A stretch of 20,000 nt of DNA from Armadillidium nasatum (lineage: Eukaryota; Arthropoda; Malacostraca; Isopoda; Armadillidiidae): NCBI GenBank assembly GCA_009176605.1, contig SEYY01000753.1, positions 37,501-57,500 on the forward strand, read 5' to 3'. The notes beneath the pieces were generated by a model. That model saw only the letters and a program-made list of their open reading frames with translations. It did no database searches and was not told the origin of the DNA. Made by a program: the position numbers and the translations under genes. Positions 12,697-20,000 of the stretch are shown piece after piece. Position 1 is the stretch's first letter, and each line of letters starts with the position of its first letter.

Positions 12697-12863
12697 AATG
12701 AATTTAAAATCACTTTCTTCTACCAACTGAAAATATGAATATGTGGAAAAAGGAATTATAAGAAATTGACTTATATTACTTATAACCAATGACCATTATA
12801 GTTTGGTTATTTAAAAAATAAATAAATTATTAAATAAAAATTTTTTGGGAACTTTAATTTATT
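12697..12863. other. AT-rich spacer
   Basis: AT-rich sequence with no recognised gene or repeat. Confidence 0.6.
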
Positions 12864-12906
12864 ACCCTTAAAAGGTAAGGTGGGTCTGTGTGGAGTGGGG
12901 ACCCAA
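12864..12906 (+). mobile_element. Possible piggyBac-like element end
   Basis: Begins ACCCTTAAAAGG and continues to a GGGTC...GGACCC hairpin arm. The first 20 or so bases resemble the minus-strand right end of the element at 3405-3630 (ACCCTTAATAGG). A partner end was not found nearby. Confidence 0.35.
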
Positions 12907-12944
12907 ATCTTAAAATATACAAGCAAAAAAATTTTCAATATAGC

Positions 12945-13470
12945 TCCAAATTAAAATTAATTACTAAAATTAGTCAATAAATATCTTTTTCAATCTATCC
13001 TAAGTATATTTAAACTATCTTGACTTTGAAAATGAAATTGAAATGAATATTTTATAACCAGAATAAAAAACAGGTGTTCTATTTAACCATACTTTAACTT
13101 TCTTTCTTTTGTATTTTGTAGATTAATGATGCCCCAAAATATATACTAGCCCTCATTACCAAAGACACAAGCATTTACTAAGAAATCTGAAATTGAAAAT
13201 GACTTCTAAATTTGTGCCTGTCCAAGGTGATTTCAGAGCTAGAACGTAAAATATTCACCATAAATTGCAAAGTAAATTAATTGTTAAAATAAGTCAATAA
13301 GAATATTTCCTTATTCATCAAAAGTATATTAAATAAGTTTGGCTTTGAAATTGGAATAGTAATACATATTTTATAAGCAGAATAAAAAGAGCAAATGTAG
13401 ATTTGTACAGACTCACATTACCAAAATAGTCACCAGAAATTGAAATGTTCTTGTACCTCTTATGAAACAA
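12945..13470. repeat. Diverged tandem duplication, about 320-bp period
   Basis: A first unit at about 12945-13225 and a second at about 13262-13470 share ordered blocks: AATTAATT..TAAAAT.AGTCAAT, then AAGTATATT, then ATATTTTATAA.CAGAATAAAAA, then TGTAGATT and CATTACCAAA, then GAAATTGAAA. The units are well diverged with several gaps. Confidence 0.6.
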
Positions 13471-13479
13471 GTTAGGAAG

Positions 13480-15785
<2,306 letters not shown>

Positions 15786-16179
15786 ATTTTACATCCGACT
15801 TGCCCTAGTGCATGGTCTATTTCTTCATTAATTTCTGCAACATTTGCGGTCTTCAATGCAATTTTCATTTTGTTGAACACCACCTCTCTTCTTTTAGACC
15901 TAACCTCTTATTCTTGACAGATACTCAGGTGCTTGAGCATTCTGATAGCAAACCATTTTCTGTTTCCTCTTACTATCCCTATCTTGAATTTTCAGTCAAA
16001 AGAGGTTATGAATATGTGCGCTATGATTTTGCTTATTTTTGGGTCTGTAATCTGGTCTTCTGAGTTTTCCACTTGTGGCTAAAGCTCTCTTACAATTCTA
16101 TGTCTAAATTCATTTGTTCTGTTTGTTTATCTCCTAATTTACTGACTATCTAAACTGCACAACTGAGAATATTCTCTCT
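15786..16179. other. Unassigned segment
   Basis: Around 400 bases with mixed composition. A minus-strand frame (15883-15780) reads FNKMKIALKTANVAEINEEI, which looks protein-like but matches nothing I recognise. The end near 16070-16179 may be very decayed sequence of retroelement copy C. Confidence 0.35.
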
Positions 16180-16465
16180 CCTTTAAATCCTTATTAATAA
16201 TGGTGTTCCTCAGTATTCTGTCCTCTCCCCAAAACTTTTTCCACTCCTCATTAATGATCTTCTATCTATTACTTCATTACCTATCCACTCCTATACTGAT
16301 GACTCCACCCTTCATTATTCCTTTCAGTTTGAAATGTGCCCCTCCCAGCTAGAATGGTGGTCTTGGAGCAACTGACCTCCAATCTTTCTCACATTTCAAA
16401 TCGAGGCAGAGAAAACATAGTTGTTTTCATTGCCTCAAAAGCTCAGTTCCTCCATATCTCGAATC
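16180..16465 (+). pseudogene. Jockey-like retrotransposon, copy C fragment
   Basis: Plus-strand fragment of the same family as copies A and B. It covers the palm: GVPQYSVLSPKLFPLLINDL, then SLPIHSYTDDSTLHYSFQFE, in which the active site is YTDD instead of YADD, then after frame changes NLSHISNRGRENIVVFIASK. It has several frameshifts and stops right before the duplicated BRF1 5' block. Confidence 0.8.
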
Positions 16466-16472
16466 GGCACTA

Positions 16473-17111
<639 letters not shown>

Positions 17112-17309
17112 TATGTGTGTGTGTGTGTGATATAAAAAAATGTGTAATCGAAAAGAAGAATGTTACAAAAAAATAAAAATTGTTTCTATTGTGGAAAGCA
17201 AGGACACTAGATTAAAAGTGTTGGAAAAGAATAAAATAGTAAAGAACACCTAACAAAGAATTGTGAAGAAGTCCAAGATGTTTTAAGGAGAAGTTGGAAA
17301 ACATGTCTA
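17112..17309. other. Spacer with (TG)n
   Basis: A short (TG)n at about 17114-17129 follows the poly(A). The rest is A-rich with no gene seen. Confidence 0.6.
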
Positions 17310-18342
17310 AAATAACATTTCTGCTCTCTTAGCTTTACACTATGAAGGCATATGATAATGATGGTATCCATCCTGTGGTTCTCAAAATTTGTGCTTTTTA
17401 GCTAGTGCCCTGCATTGGCAAAATATTTCAAATGTTTTTCTACTTCAACCTTCCCTTCTTGCTGGAAACATGCTTTCATTCAGCATGTGCCAAAAAAGGG
17501 AGACCTCTCCAACCCTTCAGCTATCATCTCAATTCTTTAACCTCTGATCGTTATTAAAGTTTGTTAGGAGTTGGAAAGATTTCAAATCTTCTAATCTTAT
17601 TTCAGATTGCCAGTATGGCTTTCATAAAAAAGTTCTTCTGTTGATTTTCTTTCCCTTCTCTCTGATTCTTGGTCTTCCTCTGTTTGGCATTTCAGTAAAT
17701 CTTTTGGTGACACTCTAGATATGTCGAAAGCCTCTGATAGAGAGTTCATTTTTAAACTTCCCTCTTTTGAAATTTATTATCTCTGATTTTCTATCCTGTC
17801 ATTCTATATCAACTGTCGTAAACTGCCACAGTTCTTCCCTTAAATCTATTAAAAGTAGTGTTCCTCAGGGATCTGTCCTAACTCCAACTCTTTTTCTAGT
17901 TTTCATGAAAGGCCTTCTCTCAATTATTTAATCACATATTCACTCCTATGTTAATGACTCCACCCTTTATTATTCTTACCAATTTGAAAGATGCCATTCC
18001 AAACAGAAGTTAATTGATGCTAGAATGGTGGTCTTGGAGTAACTGACCTATGACCTTTCTCATATTTCAATGTGGGGCAGAGAAAATAAGGTTCTTTTCA
18101 ATGTCTCAAAAATTCAGTTCCTCCATCTACCCACTTGACACAACATTTCACACAACTATGACATCTTCAAAAACACATAACTTAAAACTTCGTCAGTGTT
18201 TAATTTCTCATGATCTTTCTTAGAAGGAACACATTACTTCTTTTTCTAAACAAGTTTCCAAGAGGTTGAGTGTTCTGAGGCTATTTCTTAATTTTTTCAC
18301 ACCACCTGAGTTGCTTGCTTTTTATGGGGGTGTTGTTCACCT
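17310..18342 (+). pseudogene. Jockey-like retrotransposon, copy D (heavily decayed)
   Basis: The same family as copies A-C, plus strand, and the most eroded. Recognisable in shifting frames are the RT start near 17343 (KAYDNDGIHPVVLK), the CWKR-region equivalent near 17450, the SISKAFDRVW-equivalent near 17720 (DMSKASDR), SGVPQGSVL-equivalent near 17860 (SSVFLRDLS in the shifted frame), an active-site block near 17950 reading YVND where YADD is expected, and the thumb region to about 18342. Many stops and indels. It extends further 5' than copy B. Confidence 0.8.
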
Positions 18343-19068
18343 TTTTATGATTAGTGATTATTAATTTTAATTATACACAATAGATATTGTTTATAATTGT
18401 CAAAATCTATGAGAAAAAACAACTCTCACAAAATAGCATGTATGATAATTTATTTGTGTAATTTTTTAAGGCATTTAAAAAAGTACCTAGGTAGGTAGAA
18501 AAGACTATCTGGGGTAAAAATATGTTTTATTTTCAGCTATAGTTCAAGCTAGAAATATATATGAGGAAGGAGGTTCATAACTTTCACCAGATTCTTAAAG
18601 GGGTTTTGTGACTCAAAAATCTATTTTTTTTACATCCTAAAACAGTCTTGATAGTTCCATGTGGTTCATTATTATTTTCTTATTTTCATATAATCCTTAT
18701 ACTATTACATTATAATAGGTATTAATTATATTACACACATAATTGTGGAGTTTAATTTGCGATAATTACATACCACACCATATTATAATTGTACTGTGAC
18801 TAGGAATGCCGAAAGAGTACCAATATATATATTGTAGATATTTTATTTTTACGATAGTATTAAAAAAACATAGATGATATTTTTAAAGCCAATATATTGA
18901 TATTTTATCCTCAGCATCAAATCATTTTTTTTTTTTTTTAAACTGTTTTCTGCACTTTTATAAAATAAAATTTAAGCAAAATGAAGGCATATTTCATGTG
19001 CAAATATATTTGGTCATGGCAAGTTTTTGGGACTCAGGAGAGGACAGATCAGATCATATAAGTAGAAG

Positions 19069-19072
<4 letters not shown>
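18343..19072. other. AT-rich region, no gene recognised
   Basis: AT-rich sequence. Two similar words, CCAATATAT...GATATTTTAT at about 18821 and 18889, recall the subterminal motif of the element at 19155 but are too short to assign. Confidence 0.5.
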
Positions 19073-19152
<80 letters not shown>

Positions 19153-19157
19153 TATAT
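19073..19157. repeat. (TA)n tract 11
   Basis: TA run with one TAATA interruption, left border of the inverted-repeat element. Confidence 0.96.
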
Positions 19158-19317
19158 GGCTTAGGTGTAGATTGTTTCTGAGTTTCGATATTTTTTATAT
19201 CAATATTTTTTTATATTGATATTTTATTTTAATCGATATCCTTTTTACAGAAATTTTAGTTTACGTTTCACTGAGATTGTGATAGGTAGTTTAAATATGA
19301 ATCTTAAAGATATATAC

Positions 19318-19320
<3 letters not shown>

Positions 19321-19410
<90 letters not shown>
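19321..19410. repeat. (TA)n tract 12, internal to the TIR element
   Basis: TA run of about 90 bases, directly followed by a partial third copy of the terminal motif. Confidence 0.98.
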
Positions 19411-19412
<2 letters not shown>

Positions 19413-19532
19413 TAAAGGTGGAGATTGTTTCTGAGTTTCGATTGTTAAAAAATATCGAAAATCGAAAATATCAGAGAAGCCTATCATAAACAAGAGAGTT
19501 GCCAGAGGTTCTATTAATAGACATACACAATT

Positions 19533-19682
19533 ATTACTTACTTTTCTAGCAGAACCTAATTCGACTTATCATAACCTGAACTACCGAAGTAGCCGTAAAA
19601 AGAGAATATATTACTTACTTTTCTAGCAGAACCTAATTCGACTTATCATAACCTGAACTACCGAAGATGCCGTAAAAAGAGA
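19533..19682. repeat. 73-bp tandem duplication, 77-bp period
   Basis: 19533-19605 and 19610-19682 are identical except for two adjacent bases (GAAGTAGCCG versus GAAGATGCCG). It lies inside the TIR element. Confidence 0.95.
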
Positions 19683-19839
19683 TTCATATTTAAGGAATAA
19701 CAAGAACGCACTACAATCAAAGTGAAAGAAAGGAAACTGAGCTAGGAAACAGGTAGAAAGCATCGATTAAAATTTTATATTGACATAAAAAAATATCGAT
19801 ATAAAAAATATTGAAACTCAGAAACAATCTCCACCTAAG

Positions 19840-19841
<2 letters not shown>

Positions 19842-19921
<80 letters not shown>
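19842..19921. repeat. (TA)n tract 13
   Basis: Pure TA run of about 80 bases, right border of the inverted-repeat element. Confidence 0.98.
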
Positions 19922-19924
<3 letters not shown>

Positions 19925-20000
19925 TGTATTTGTGCTGTAATACGGCCGTAGGCTTGTATGTAGCGGCAACGTTCTTGTATAGGTTAGGCCTCTTTTACAG
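19922..20000. other. Window end, nothing recognised
   Basis: About 80 bases of less AT-biased sequence after the last TA tract, with no recognisable feature. Confidence 0.5.

Larger units (their letters stand above)
19155..19845. mobile_element. Nonautonomous element with ~83-bp terminal inverted repeats
   Basis: The left arm 19155-19237 and right arm 19762-19845 are inverted copies, about 89 percent identical by hand alignment. They start GGCTTAGGTG.AGATTG and end TTTTAATCGAT. Both outer borders merge into (TA)n, consistent with a TA target site but also with any insertion into a microsatellite. The left arm itself contains a perfect 10-bp hairpin (19197-19206 / 19213-19222). Inside are another (TA)n followed by a third copy of the terminal motif (19411-19443) and a 73-bp tandem duplication. 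No transposase frame is present, so it is MITE-like. The superfamily is unknown. Confidence 0.75.

Overview
This window is eukaryotic, almost certainly from an arthropod and most likely a crustacean. The basis is a BRF1-type Pol III factor, arthropod-style non-LTR retrotransposon and mariner remnants, an AT-rich background, and thirteen long pure (TA)n tracts. The species cannot be named from the sequence. There is no prokaryotic feature, CRISPR array or defence system.

The only convincing cellular gene is BRF1, the TFIIB-related subunit of TFIIIB. It is present twice in direct orientation on the minus strand: copy 1 at 246-2204 (652 aa) and copy 2 at 10401-12362 (653 aa), about 10.16 kb apart. 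Both reading frames are intact and the coding region is a single exon. A conserved splice acceptor lies about 22 bases before each ATG. A block of about 390 bases (3626-4020 and 16473-16856) sits upstream of each copy in the same order and orientation and carries a conserved splice donor. I infer a noncoding first exon, with an intron of about 1.7 kb in copy 1 and 4.4 kb in copy 2. The duplicated unit would then be exon 1 + intron + coding exon, later filled with transposons.

Layout. 1-2304: BRF1 copy 1 with flanks. 2306-3630: retroelement copy A and a MITE-like piece inside the inferred intron. 3626-4147: duplicated 5' block and a (TA)n. 4277-4920: a tRNA-headed SINE and a mariner remnant. 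5574-7720: a decayed CR1-like LINE. 7721-10146: AT-rich unassigned DNA with four (TA)n tracts. 10147-12480: BRF1 copy 2. 12481-16472: inferred intron of copy 2, holding retroelement copies B and C, a second RT lineage (E), (TA)n tracts and a diverged tandem repeat. 16473-17111: duplicated 5' block and a structured SINE tail. 17310-18342: retroelement copy D. 19155-19845: a palindromic element with TIRs of about 83 bp, lying in (TA)n.

The most notable signal is how the two BRF1 copies differ. Codons 147-305 are identical in protein. By hand count, 13 of about 90 codons in the preceding B-linker and first cyclin repeat differ in amino acid, six of them by two-base changes. This points to selection or gene conversion from another paralogue. 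The breakpoints of several repeats also coincide with microsatellites.
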